Assembly (NCBI GenBank): GCA_910579275.1
Contig: CAJTTO010000014.1
Coordinates: 14,383-78,382, forward strand
DNA length: 64,000 nucleotides
Source of the DNA: an uncultured Lachnospiraceae bacterium
Lineage (GTDB): Bacteria; Bacillota; Clostridia; Lachnospirales; Lachnospiraceae
Direction: 5' to 3'
A program made the position numbers and the translations under genes. The notes under the pieces are model-generated. The model was not told the origin of the DNA, did not search any database, and saw only the letters and a program-made list of their open reading frames with translations. This document shows, one piece after another, positions 36,030 through 45,435 of this stretch (the first letter of the stretch is position 1; each line of letters begins with the position of its first letter).

Positions 36030-37290
36030 GGAGCTTGGAATATCGGATAAGGTATACCGCTTTTGCAAAGAAATATTGAACCGTTTGAAACCAAGGTTCG
36101 ATGAGATTGACCAGAATGCCGAGTATAACCAGCTAAAGGTATTAAAAGCAATGCAGGACAACAAGGTAAGTGAGGCATGCCTGCTGGGCACGACAGGCTA
36201 TGGCTACAACGATCTTGGCAGAGAGACATTGGAGGCAGTGTACGCATCTCTTTTCCATGCGGAAGATGCCCTTGTGAGACCGCAGATAACATGCGGCACA
36301 CATGCACTGGCACTGGCGCTTATGAGTAATCTGCGTCCGGGGGACGAGCTGCTTTCACCAGTCGGGAAACCGTATGATACCCTTGAGGAAGTAATCGGAA
36401 TCCGACCGTCAAAAGGCTCCCTTGCAGAGTATGGTATATCATACAGGCAGGTGGATTTATGTCCGGACGGCGGTTTTGATTTTGAAAAGATCAAAAATGC
36501 GATAAATGAGAAAACAAGGCTTGTAACCATACAGCGCTCCAAAGGATATCAGACCAGACCGACACTTTCGGTCGGCAGAATCGGGGAGCTGATAACGTTC
36601 ATCAAGGAAATCAAGCCGGATGTAATCTGTATGGTCGATAACTGCTATGGCGAGTTTGTGGAACGGCAGGAGCCAACAGATGTCGGGGCAGATATGGTGG
36701 TCGGCTCTTTAATCAAAAATCCAGGCGGCGGTCTTGCACCGATAGGCGGATACATTGCAGGAAAGAAATCGTGTGTGGAAAATGCGGCATACAGGCTCAC
36801 ATCACCCGGACTTGGCAAAGAAGTTGGCGCTTCACTTGGGATTTTGCGGGATTTTTATCACGGATTGTTCCTTGCGCCCACAGTTACTGCAGGTGCACTG
36901 AAAGGTGCAGTGTTTGCGGCAAATATCTATGAAAAGCTTGGATTTAAGGTTGTTCCTGACAGCAACGAATCGCGCCATGATATTATTCAGGCTGTCGAGT
37001 TCGGAACGGCGGAAGGGGTCATTGCTTTCTGCAAAGGGATTCAGGCAGCAGCGCCCGTTGACAGCTTTGTGACGCCGGAGCCATGGGATATGCCGGGATA
37101 TGACAGTCCGGTTGTCATGGCGGCAGGTGCGTTTGTCTCCGGCTCCTCAATCGAGCTGAGTGCGGATGCGCCCATTAAACCGCCGTATGCAGTATATTTT
37201 CAGGGAGGGCTTACGTTTGAACATGCACGTTTTGGAATTATGAAAACACTTCAGAGTATCGTTGACGCAGGGCTTGTCCAATTGGATTAA
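36013..37290 (+). CDS. Methionine gamma-lyase-like PLP enzyme (aluminium-resistance family)
   Basis: A PLP enzyme of the Cys/Met-metabolism superfamily, in the group annotated as aluminium-resistance/YnbB proteins. Diagnostic stretches: GTTGYGYNDLGRETLEAVYA, the cofactor region ICMVDNCYGEFVE and the Schiff-base lysine in VVGSLIKNPGGGLAP. Substrate unproven; in Firmicutes it regularly follows miaA (and hfq, absent here). 425 residues. It overlaps miaA by 17 bases. Confidence 0.88.
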   Translation: MENIYKELGISDKVYRFCKEILNRLKPRFDEIDQNAEYNQLKVLKAMQDNKVSEACLLGTTGYGYNDLGRETLEAVYASLFHAEDALVRPQITCGTHALALALMSNLRPGDELLSPVGKPYDTLEEVIGIRPSKGSLAEYGISYRQVDLCPDGGFDFEKIKNAINEKTRLVTIQRSKGYQTRPTLSVGRIGELITFIKEIKPDVICMVDNCYGEFVERQEPTDVGADMVVGSLIKNPGGGLAPIGGYIAGKKSCVENAAYRLTSPGLGKEVGASLGILRDFYHGLFLAPTVTAGALKGAVFAANIYEKLGFKVVPDSNESRHDIIQAVEFGTAEGVIAFCKGIQAAAPVDSFVTPEPWDMPGYDSPVVMAAGAFVSGSSIELSADAPIKPPYAVYFQGGLTFEHARFGIMKTLQSIVDAGLVQLD

Positions 37291-37446
37291 TCCGAAACAG
37301 TTTATAAGATTTTCCTAAAATTTCCAAGAAATTCTTCTTAAACAAGATTTGTGTCGAAAAAAAACTAATCTTTTTTATGTACAGATGCAAATTCGTGTGG
37401 TAATATAACTAAGAAAGCCAAATTTTGGTTTTGATATGCGCTTTTT

Positions 37447-38157
37447 ATGAGAGCAGGGCGTACAAAAATGAGTCTTTTTAAAGAATTATATGCAAAGGAT
37501 GAGCTGCCTTATGACAAATTTATGAGGCTTGGACCGGATAGTCTTTCGGATGCCGAGCTTCTTGCTATTATGCTCCGAACCGGAACTAGGGACAGAACCC
37601 CCATCGAGCTTGGGCGGGATATCCTGAAACGGGCAGGTGACGGAATGGGACTTCTGGGGCTGTATCATTTTAACATCAAGGATTTGATGCAGATACCGGG
37701 AATTGGACAAGTGAAAGCTGTTCAGCTGTTATGTATTGCAGAGATTGCCAAAAGGACTTCCAACATGCAGGCAAGACCGGATCTGGCTTTTGACAAGCCT
37801 GAGACAGTTGCAGCTTATTATATGGAAAAGATGCGCCACAGAGAGACAGAACAGCTGATTTTAGTGCTTCTGGATGCCAGAAGACATATTTTGCAGGAGT
37901 CTGTCCTGTCGACAGGAACCTTCAATGCGACATTGATATCGCCGCGGGACATCTGCACGAAAGCCATGCGCAACGAGGCATCTTATATCGTGATCCTGCA
38001 TAATCATCCGAGCGGGGATCCGACTCCCAGCAGACAGGATCTGTTGGTGACGCAGAAGATAAAGGAAGTATCCGATTTGGTTGAAATTCCATTGCTGGAC
38101 CATATCATCATTGGAGATAACAGATATACCAGTTTTATACAAAAAGGACTTTTATGA
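37447..38157 (+). CDS. radC: RadC/JAB-domain protein
   Basis: RadC-family protein with a helix-hairpin-helix start (MQIPGIGQVKAVQLL) and a C-terminal MPN/JAB metalloprotease-like domain. The JAMM motif is complete: HNHPSGDPTPSRQD (His-x-His, x10, Asp). Despite its name its role in repair is unproven. ATG 37447 or 37468 (MSLFKELY) could start it; neither has a strong site. It heads the mreBCD cluster, the usual Firmicutes order, and its stop overlaps the frame of mreB by a few bases. Confidence 0.93.
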   Translation: MRAGRTKMSLFKELYAKDELPYDKFMRLGPDSLSDAELLAIMLRTGTRDRTPIELGRDILKRAGDGMGLLGLYHFNIKDLMQIPGIGQVKAVQLLCIAEIAKRTSNMQARPDLAFDKPETVAAYYMEKMRHRETEQLILVLLDARRHILQESVLSTGTFNATLISPRDICTKAMRNEASYIVILHNHPSGDPTPSRQDLLVTQKIKEVSDLVEIPLLDHIIIGDNRYTSFIQKGLL

Positions 38158-38177
38158 AGAACAAGAAAGGAGTTGTT

Positions 38178-39188
38178 ATGTTGGCTAACAACGCATTTGG
38201 TATTGATTTAGGTACCAGAACGATTAAGATTTACAATGCTCATGGAGACAATGTCATTGTTGAAAAAAATATGATTGCGATTGAGGACAAGAAAAATTTA
38301 TTTGCATACGGTGATTCCGCATTCGAAATGTTCGAGAAATCACCATCTAACATTGAAATTTCCTATCCGCTTTGTAACGGGGTAATTGCGGATATTAAGA
38401 ATATGCAGCTGCTCCTCAAAAATTTTATCTATGACTGCAATAAAGGCGCTGTAAAGCCTGCCGAGTTTTATATGGCAGTCCCGTCAGATATCACTGCGGT
38501 GGAGAAAAGGGCATTTACCGATTTGGTTAAGGATGCGAACATCAAGGCGAAAAAAATTATGCGGGTAGAAAAAGCAGTTGCGGACGGTCTTGGGCTTGAT
38601 ATAGATGTCAAGAATGCACAAGGAATTCTTGTTGTAAACGTAGGTTTTCATACAACGGAAATTTCGATACTTTCTCTGGGCGGAATTGTGCTTAGCCGTC
38701 TGATCAAGGTAGGCGGACAAAAGTTTGATGAATCCATCAAAAATGCGATTCGCAAGGAGTTCAGCCTGATTGTCGGCAGCAAGACCGCAGAGAATGTAAA
38801 GATTGATTTGCGCGAACTCGAGGAGGAAAAGCGGGGAGCTATCGTATACGGCAGGGACATTGTAACAGGGCTTCCAATGGAAAAAGAGATTCCGACGGAT
38901 TTAGTGAGCGAAAGCATGCTCGAAAACTTTAATGTGATTATTGACAACATCAGGGTTATTCTCGAGAGAACACCGCCTGAACTTTCGGCAGACATCTTCA
39001 GGAGGGGAATTTACCTGACCGGAGGTGCATCTCAGGTGGTGCATCTGGCAGAACTGATCGCAAAGGGCACAGGCCTGAAAGTAAATATCAGCGAGAATCC
39101 GGTGTCGGGTGTTGCCCTTGGTCTGGCAAAAATTATAAAAGATGATAACTATAAATCAGTCGCTTATTTAGAAGGAATGGGGCGCTAA
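38178..39188 (+). CDS. mreB: Rod-shape determining protein MreB
   Basis: Actin-like filament that directs side-wall peptidoglycan synthesis from the inner face of the membrane. ATPase motifs: phosphate-1 FGIDLGTRTIKIY, VVNVGFHTTEISILS, and adenosine motif IYLTGGASQVVHLAELIA. ATG 38178 follows AAAGGAG; an upstream ATG (38154) overlaps the radC stop and has no site. 336 residues. First gene of a wall-elongation operon with mreC, mreD, PBP2 and later rodA. Confidence 0.93.
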   Translation: MLANNAFGIDLGTRTIKIYNAHGDNVIVEKNMIAIEDKKNLFAYGDSAFEMFEKSPSNIEISYPLCNGVIADIKNMQLLLKNFIYDCNKGAVKPAEFYMAVPSDITAVEKRAFTDLVKDANIKAKKIMRVEKAVADGLGLDIDVKNAQGILVVNVGFHTTEISILSLGGIVLSRLIKVGGQKFDESIKNAIRKEFSLIVGSKTAENVKIDLRELEEEKRGAIVYGRDIVTGLPMEKEIPTDLVSESMLENFNVIIDNIRVILERTPPELSADIFRRGIYLTGGASQVVHLAELIAKGTGLKVNISENPVSGVALGLAKIIKDDNYKSVAYLEGMGR

Positions 39189-39193
39189 AATTC

Positions 39194-40066
39194 ATGAGTC
39201 CGGTTGTAAAAAGAAAAAGAGACAAGTTCTCTATTCCGAGTAAATATCTGCTGTTGATTTTAACGTGTGTCTGTGTAGCCCTCATGGCAGTGACTTTTTT
39301 GACAGATTATTCGGCACTGCCCTTAAATAAGCTGGTGGGCTATGTGGTTGTTCCGTTTCAGAGCGGTGTCAGCCGCATTGGCACGTGGATGTCAGTCAGA
39401 ATGGATGAACTTGGTGAGCTGCGAATTATCCTCGAAGAAAATCAGGAACTCAAGCAGCAGATCGCAGAACTGACTGTACAGAACACACAGCTTCAGCAGG
39501 ATAAATATGAATTAAACAATCTGCGTGAGCTGTACAAGCTTGACGAACAATACAGTGGCTATGATAAGGTTGGTGCCAGAATTATAGCCCGTGACAGCGG
39601 AAACTGGTTTCATGCATTTACCATTAATAAAGGAACCGATGACGGGCTGGCAGTTGACATGAATGTGATTGCCGGCGGAGGGCTTGTCGGTCGAATTGTA
39701 GATATCGGGTCAAATTGGGCAAAAGTCAACGCTGTGATTAATGATGACTCGAATGTCAGCGGAATGGTGCTTGCTAGTTCGGATATTCTGATGGTAACAG
39801 GCTCGCTTCAGCTGATGGAGGAAGGAACCATAGGATTTGAACAGCTGATTGACTCACAAAATACAGTCAAAGTCGGAGATAAAGTAGTTACATCAAACAT
39901 CAGTGACAAGTACCTTCCGAGTATCCTGATTGGATATATCAGTGAGATTAACCAGGATTCCAACAATATTACAAAGTCAGGAAAAATCACTCCGGCAGTT
40001 GATTTCGAACATCTCGAAGAAGTTCTTGTCATATTAAAAATGAAACAGCAGATAAAAGATTCATAA
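39194..40066 (+). CDS. mreC: Rod-shape determining protein MreC
   Basis: Bitopic elongasome scaffold linking MreB to PBP2. One membrane helix (about residues 18-38), a coiled coil (ILEENQELKQQIAELTVQN, about 80-105), then the two-barrel extracytoplasmic domain with ARDSGNWFHAFTINKGTDDGL and GGGLVGRIVDIG. 290 residues. It starts five bases after mreB. Confidence 0.95.
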   Translation: MSPVVKRKRDKFSIPSKYLLLILTCVCVALMAVTFLTDYSALPLNKLVGYVVVPFQSGVSRIGTWMSVRMDELGELRIILEENQELKQQIAELTVQNTQLQQDKYELNNLRELYKLDEQYSGYDKVGARIIARDSGNWFHAFTINKGTDDGLAVDMNVIAGGGLVGRIVDIGSNWAKVNAVINDDSNVSGMVLASSDILMVTGSLQLMEEGTIGFEQLIDSQNTVKVGDKVVTSNISDKYLPSILIGYISEINQDSNNITKSGKITPAVDFEHLEEVLVILKMKQQIKDS

Positions 40067-40092
40067 AAGAGATTAGCCGATAAAGGATTAGC

Positions 40093-40614
40093 ATGTTTAT
40101 GAAAAGAAATATCATATTATTTTTTGTAATATTGTGCGGTTTTGTCCTTCAGACAACGCTGTTTCAGGCGCTGAGTTTCGGGGGCATTTCTCCTAATATA
40201 TTAATTATCATAACTGTGTCGTATGGATTTATGTACGGCAAGAAATATGGTATGGTTGTAGGCTTTTTATGTGGGATTCTGATGGATATTTTTTACGGAA
40301 ACGTTCTCGGTTTTTATGCGTTGGTCTATTTGTACATAGGAGCGGCAAACGGGGTGTTTCACAGTATATTTTTTCAGGAGGACATCAAACTGCCTTTGGT
40401 ACTGATTCTCGGCAGTGATTTTGTGTACTCCTTTACATGCTATGTACTGTTATACCTTTTGAGAAGAAGATTTGATTTTTTGTTTTATCTGAAAAATATT
40501 ATATTCCCTGAAATTGTATACACAATATTTGTTACAGTGTTTATTTATCCATGCATTTTAGTGTTAAACAGAACAATGGATGATATCGAAAGAGGTGACC
40601 ACAAAGTTGTTTAG
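40093..40614 (+). CDS. mreD: Rod-shape determining protein MreD
   Basis: A small multi-pass elongasome membrane protein, 173 residues, with five or six hydrophobic helices. FGGISPNILIIITVSYGFMYGKKYGMVVGFLCGILMDIFYG is typical of the family. Either ATG 40093 or 40099 may start it. Its last bases overlap the PBP2 gene. Confidence 0.92.
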   Translation: MFMKRNIILFFVILCGFVLQTTLFQALSFGGISPNILIIITVSYGFMYGKKYGMVVGFLCGILMDIFYGNVLGFYALVYLYIGAANGVFHSIFFQEDIKLPLVLILGSDFVYSFTCYVLLYLLRRRFDFLFYLKNIIFPEIVYTIFVTVFIYPCILVLNRTMDDIERGDHKVV

Positions 40615-43477
40615 AAGGATTGGCGAGAGTTTGTATAATCTGATAACATCCCGACTGCTCCTGTTATTCATCATGTTTGCAGGAATGGCGGTAATTTTGA
40701 TATACAGGTTATTCGACTTGCAGATTGTGAACGGGGAATCATATCTGGATAACTTCCGCCTGATGATACAAAAAGAAAAAATTATTGAGGGTACCAGAGG
40801 CAATATTTATGACAGAAAGGGGAATCTTCTGGCATATAATGAACTTGCGTATTCTGTTACCATAGAAGATGTCTATGAGTCCGGCTCTACAAAGAATGAA
40901 AAACTGAATGAAACGCTTTATAAGCTTATTCATATGATTGAGGATAATGGCGATAACGTAATCAGTGATTTTAACATTATTTTAAATGAAAACAATGATT
41001 ATGAGTTTACGGTTGAAGGCACGAGGCTTTTGCGCTTCAAGGCGGATGTGTACGGAATTTCTGCGATAGACAGTGATGATTTTAAGTATTACATGAAAAA
41101 CGCCTCCGCGCAGGAGATTATGGACTATCTGATTAACCGTTTTAAAATCGGTTCTTATCATGAGACTGCCGGCGGTAAACGTGAATTTGTTCCGGAGGAG
41201 GGGTATACCAAAAGAGAAATTTTGGAGCTTGTGACACTTCGCTACCAAATGAACCTGTACAGTTTCCAGAAATATATCCCGACGACAGTAGCAACAGACG
41301 TCTCTCTGGAGACCGTTGCTGTCATAATGGAAAATGCGCCTGATCTTGAAGGTGTTGCCATTGAGGAGGATATGATACGCAGATATAATTACCCCTATTA
41401 TTTCTCCCATATTCTGGGGTACACCGGAAAAATTTCTTCGGAAGAACTGGCCGAGCTCTCGCTTCAGGACGAAAGTTATACCATGAACGATACCGTAGGA
41501 AAAGGCGGTATCGAGCAGGTAATGGAGTTAAAACTTCAGGGGAAGAAAGGTTCCGAAACCATTTATGTCGATAATCTTGGAAAGGTGATTGAGACAACCG
41601 ATGTCGTTGAACCACAGGCAGGAAATGATGTCTACCTGACATTGGACAAGGATCTGCAGGTTGCTATTTACAATATTCTGGAACAGAAGATAGCGGGTAT
41701 TATCGTATCGAAAACCAGAAATATGTTTAACTACGATCCGCTGACATCGTCTTCGCGCCAGAATATTATTATTCCTATAGATGATGTTTACTTTGCACTT
41801 TTTAATAACAATGTGCTGGATATCAGCCATTTCAATGACGTGAATGCCTATGACACCGAAAAGGAAGTCTACCAGATTTTTCTGGATAAGCAGCAGAGCG
41901 TACTTGCTTCCATTGAGGAAGAATTATCTACATTAAAAACACCGTACAATGAACTGACCAAGGAATACAAAAATTATGAGAGTTATATTGTCTCAATGCT
42001 GATGGACAAAGGTGTGCTGGTAAGTTCTGCTATTGACCGCGAGGATCCGACTTACATTGCATGGACGACAGAAGAGGTCATAAGCCTTAACGAATATCTG
42101 ACTTATGCAATATCCCAGAACTGGATTGACACAGCAAAGCTTTCAGTGACATCCCAGTACTCTGATTCCACGGAAGTACTTAACGGCATCATACAATACA
42201 TTGTTGAAAATCTCCGCAGCAATACGAAGTTTTCAAAAAGATTGTACAAATATATGATAAGTGACCAGACGATAACAGGCAGACAAGTATGCATGCTGTT
42301 GTGGGAGCAGGATATTATCAGTGTTGAGGAGAGCAAAATTACTGCATTGAAAAACGGAGTCAGCAATCCTTATAATTTTATGTTGGAAATGATACAAACA
42401 TTACAGATAACGCCGGCACAGCTGGCACTCGACCCATGTTCGGGCTCCTGTGTCGTGACAGATGTCAATACAGGTGAGGTGCTGGCGCTTGTCTCTTATC
42501 CCGGATATGATATCAACAAGCTGGCAAACGGCGTGGATGCCGATTATTTTGCGAAACTTCAGGCAGACTTATCCGTGCCGCAGTGGAGCGCCGCCACACA
42601 GCAGGAGACGGCTCCAGGCTCCACCTTCAAGATGGTATCGGCTGTAGCCGCCATGCAGGAAGGCGTAATTTCGTCATTGTCGGAAACGGTTTTCTGCACA
42701 GGCATTTTTGACAAGATAGAACCGCCGATTCGATGCTGGTCTTCCGCAGGACACGGCTCCATGAATTTGTCCGATGCGATAGCAAATTCGTGCAATGTGT
42801 TCTATTATGAGGTGGGCTACCGGCTCGGACAGGACAGCAATGGATATAACAGTGAATATGGGCTTTCGCGCTTGAAAAAATATGCGGATATGTTCGGGCT
42901 GACCGAAAAATCAGGTATTGAGATAACGGAATCTGAGCCGAAGTTTTCGGATGAATATATCGTTCCGTCGGCAATCGGGCAGGGAACCAATAACTACACA
43001 ACTGTCGGGCTTGCAAGGTATGTCACGGCAGTTGCGAACAGCGGAACCGTATTCAAATTGAGTATATTGGACAAGCTGACAGACTCAAAGGGCAATCTTA
43101 TCGAAGATTATACGCCTGAGGTACGGAATACGATTGACATTGACAACAGTATATGGGATGCCATTCACGCCGGAATGCGTTCCGTAATCGAAAAGAAACA
43201 ATATTATAAAGACTTGGCGGTAAATGTTGCCGGAAAGACCGGTACAGCGCAGGAGGGACGGAACCGTACCAACCACGCAGTTTTTCTAAGTTATGCACCC
43301 TACGAAAATCCAGAGATATCAATAACAGTGCGTATTGCATATGGATACAGCTCAGATTACGCAGCACAGACTGCAAGGGATGTATATAAATATTACTATG
43401 GTCTGGCAGGGGAAGACGAACTTTTGACAGGTACAGCAGAGATTCCCGAAACTGTCAGCGGAATACAACAAGATTAA
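40607..43477 (+). CDS. mrdA: Penicillin-binding protein 2 (elongation transpeptidase), large form
   Basis: Class B PBP that cross-links peptidoglycan with the MreB/RodA machine. One N-terminal membrane helix (LLLLFIMFAGMAVILIYRLF), a dimerisation domain (IEGTRGNIYDRKGNLLAYNELAYS), and the transpeptidase domain with SxxK (STFKM, Ser near residue 672), SCN (ANSCNVFYYEVG) and KTG (AGKTGTAQEG, near 877). A ~230-residue segment before the SxxK box (about 375-600), rich in acidic residues and helices, makes it much longer than typical PBP2 (~600-700). TTG 40607 has GAGGTG upstream; ATG 40580 has no site. Confidence 0.9.
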   Translation: MFRRIGESLYNLITSRLLLLFIMFAGMAVILIYRLFDLQIVNGESYLDNFRLMIQKEKIIEGTRGNIYDRKGNLLAYNELAYSVTIEDVYESGSTKNEKLNETLYKLIHMIEDNGDNVISDFNIILNENNDYEFTVEGTRLLRFKADVYGISAIDSDDFKYYMKNASAQEIMDYLINRFKIGSYHETAGGKREFVPEEGYTKREILELVTLRYQMNLYSFQKYIPTTVATDVSLETVAVIMENAPDLEGVAIEEDMIRRYNYPYYFSHILGYTGKISSEELAELSLQDESYTMNDTVGKGGIEQVMELKLQGKKGSETIYVDNLGKVIETTDVVEPQAGNDVYLTLDKDLQVAIYNILEQKIAGIIVSKTRNMFNYDPLTSSSRQNIIIPIDDVYFALFNNNVLDISHFNDVNAYDTEKEVYQIFLDKQQSVLASIEEELSTLKTPYNELTKEYKNYESYIVSMLMDKGVLVSSAIDREDPTYIAWTTEEVISLNEYLTYAISQNWIDTAKLSVTSQYSDSTEVLNGIIQYIVENLRSNTKFSKRLYKYMISDQTITGRQVCMLLWEQDIISVEESKITALKNGVSNPYNFMLEMIQTLQITPAQLALDPCSGSCVVTDVNTGEVLALVSYPGYDINKLANGVDADYFAKLQADLSVPQWSAATQQETAPGSTFKMVSAVAAMQEGVISSLSETVFCTGIFDKIEPPIRCWSSAGHGSMNLSDAIANSCNVFYYEVGYRLGQDSNGYNSEYGLSRLKKYADMFGLTEKSGIEITESEPKFSDEYIVPSAIGQGTNNYTTVGLARYVTAVANSGTVFKLSILDKLTDSKGNLIEDYTPEVRNTIDIDNSIWDAIHAGMRSVIEKKQYYKDLAVNVAGKTGTAQEGRNRTNHAVFLSYAPYENPEISITVRIAYGYSSDYAAQTARDVYKYYYGLAGEDELLTGTAEIPETVSGIQQD

Positions 43478-43549
43478 TTGTGCACGGATACGTTTCCATG
43501 CACAAGACCGCTGTCAAAGAAAGACCAGTGAAAAACAAAAGGAGCAAAT

Positions 43550-44230
43550 GTGAAAAATTCAGTTATTTTAAAAAGTTTTCCTAACGGCATATCAGTAATT
43601 ATGGATAACACAAGTTCATTTAAAGACTTGCTGGAGAATATTGCAGTAAAATTCAGGGAAGCAGATGGTTTCTTTAAAAACGCATCGGTGGCAGTTTCCT
43701 TGGAAGGGAGAGAACTGACCGAAAATCAGGAACGGGAAATACTGGATGCGATTACGCAGAATTCGCGTTTGAATATACTATGCCTTATGGGAAAAGATGA
43801 GGAGAAGAATTTAAAGTTTCTCGGAATACAGAACAATCTAAAATTTCAGGAAGATGAAAACTGCGGACAGTTTTACAGGGGAACGCTCAAGGACGGGGCA
43901 AGCATCGAGACAGAACACAGTATCATTATTCTGGGTGATGTCTGTGAAGGCAGCCGTGTATATTCCGGCAAGGATATCGTGGTGCTTGGCTCACTGACAG
44001 GTGATGTGTACGCGGGAGCCGGCGGAAACAATAACCATTTCGTCGTGGCACTCGACATGAACCCAGGCATGCTTCAGATTGGCGATCTTGTGTATGACGG
44101 TCAGCCACAGAAAACGGCAAGATGGGGATTTCGTAAACCCAAAGCAGAACCGAAGATTGCATACACCAGCAATGGAAAAGTGCAGATGGAGTCTATTACC
44201 AAAGAATTGCTGGACAATTTTACACTGTAA
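43550..44230 (+). CDS. minC: Septum site-determining protein MinC
   Basis: FtsZ-polymerisation inhibitor. The C-terminal beta-helix domain is clear (GQFYRGTLKDGASIETEHSIIILGDVCEGSRVYSGKDIVVLG, AGAGGNNNHFVVALDMNPGMLQIG); the N-terminal FtsZ-binding domain is more variable. GTG start with AAAGGAG upstream. 226 residues. Followed by minD and minE in the standard order. Confidence 0.93.
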   Translation: MKNSVILKSFPNGISVIMDNTSSFKDLLENIAVKFREADGFFKNASVAVSLEGRELTENQEREILDAITQNSRLNILCLMGKDEEKNLKFLGIQNNLKFQEDENCGQFYRGTLKDGASIETEHSIIILGDVCEGSRVYSGKDIVVLGSLTGDVYAGAGGNNNHFVVALDMNPGMLQIGDLVYDGQPQKTARWGFRKPKAEPKIAYTSNGKVQMESITKELLDNFTL

Positions 44231-44312
44231 GGAAACAGTCATGAAATAGCTGCAGACAATTCCTGACCAGTGTTGGTGTCCGGAGAACCATTAATGATAA
44301 TGGAGGATTCCT

Positions 44313-45122
44313 ATGAGTGAAGTAATTGTTGTTACATCCGGAAAAGGCGGTGTGGGAAAGACCACCACATCTGCAAACGTAGGAACAGGTCTTGCGGAGC
44401 TGGGAAAAAGTGTTGTTTTAATTGATGCGGACATCGGACTTCGGAATTTGGATGTTGTGATGGGACTTGAAAACCGCATTGTCTATAACCTAGTAGATGT
44501 TATAGAGGGAAACTGCAGATTAAAACAGGCGCTGATAAAAGACAAAAGACATTCCGGACTGTTTTTGATGCCTGCGGCACAGACAAGGGATAAAAACTGT
44601 ATCACACCGGAACAGATGGTAAAATTGATAGACAGTCTGCGGGAACAGTTTGATTACATAATTCTGGATTGTCCCGCAGGAATTGAACAGGGGTTTCAGA
44701 ATGCGATAGCAGGTGCTGACCATGCAATTGTTGTGACAACCCCCGAGGTTTCGGCAATCAGGGATGCGGACAGGATTATCGGGCTTCTTGAAGCGAATGA
44801 GATTAAGAAAGTCGATTTGGTTTTAAACAGACTGCGTCAGGATTTGATACGCCGCGGAGAAATGATGACTGTCGATGATGTACTTGACATATTGGGGCTG
44901 CCGCTTCTCGGCGTGGTTCCTGATGATGAAAATGTCGTAATTGCCACAAATCAGGGCGAGCCGCTCGTGGGAAAAAATTCAGATGCCGGACAAGCGTTTT
45001 TTAATATCTGCAAGCGCCTTGAAGGCAAAGAGGTTCCTTTTAAGGATTTTGGAAAGAATGTTACAATATGGACAAGGTTTTCAGGATTATTCAAAAAAAA
45101 TCTACAGGAGGAGCGGGCATGA
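44313..45122 (+). CDS. minD: Septum site-determining ATPase MinD
   Basis: Membrane-associated ParA-type ATPase that recruits MinC. The deviant Walker A SGKGGVGKTTTSANVG is at residues 9-24; switch motifs LIDADIGLRNLDVVMGLE and YIILDCPAGIEQGFQNA follow. The C-terminal amphipathic helix (TIWTRFSGLFKKNL) is the membrane anchor. 269 residues. Its stop overlaps the minE start (ATGA). Confidence 0.97.
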   Translation: MSEVIVVTSGKGGVGKTTTSANVGTGLAELGKSVVLIDADIGLRNLDVVMGLENRIVYNLVDVIEGNCRLKQALIKDKRHSGLFLMPAAQTRDKNCITPEQMVKLIDSLREQFDYIILDCPAGIEQGFQNAIAGADHAIVVTTPEVSAIRDADRIIGLLEANEIKKVDLVLNRLRQDLIRRGEMMTVDDVLDILGLPLLGVVPDDENVVIATNQGEPLVGKNSDAGQAFFNICKRLEGKEVPFKDFGKNVTIWTRFSGLFKKNLQEERA

Positions 45123-45388
45123 ATTTATTTTCTATTTTTAAAAGAAAAACATCCAGTCAGATAGCAAAGGACAGACTTAAAATTTTGCTGATATCAGACA
45201 GGGTGAACTGTTCTCCTGAGATGATGGAGCTGATTAAAAACGACATTGCGCAAGTGATATCAAAGTATATGAAGATAGATGCTTCAAGCATGGAAGTACA
45301 GATATCAAAGACGGGAAACTCGGCAAGAAACGGGAAAAAGACACCTGTTTTATATGCCAATATTCCAATTCTGGATTTGCGGGACTGA
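45119..45388 (+). CDS. minE: Cell-division topological factor MinE
   Basis: Stimulates MinD ATPase and sets Min oscillation. 89 residues starting MNLFSIFKRKTSSQIAKDRLKILLISDR: the N-terminal membrane-targeting and anti-MinCD helix, then the topological-specificity region (VISKYMKIDASSMEVQI). It begins inside the minD stop codon, so translation is coupled. MinE in an endospore former points to Clostridia, since Bacillus uses DivIVA/MinJ instead. Confidence 0.95.
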   Translation: MNLFSIFKRKTSSQIAKDRLKILLISDRVNCSPEMMELIKNDIAQVISKYMKIDASSMEVQISKTGNSARNGKKTPVLYANIPILDLRD

Positions 45389-45435
45389 ATGACGAAATTA
45401 GGATTTGTAAGGAATGAAGGACAGGGAAAAGGAAA

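Noticed and set aside
37352..37358. Spo0A box TGTCGAA upstream of radC
   Set aside because: A 7-base match is expected by chance in a window this size, and no paired promoter elements fit it.
43478..43505. Hairpin TTGTGCA/TGCACAA between PBP2 and minC as a terminator
   Set aside because: No T run follows; minC is probably read from the same transcript.
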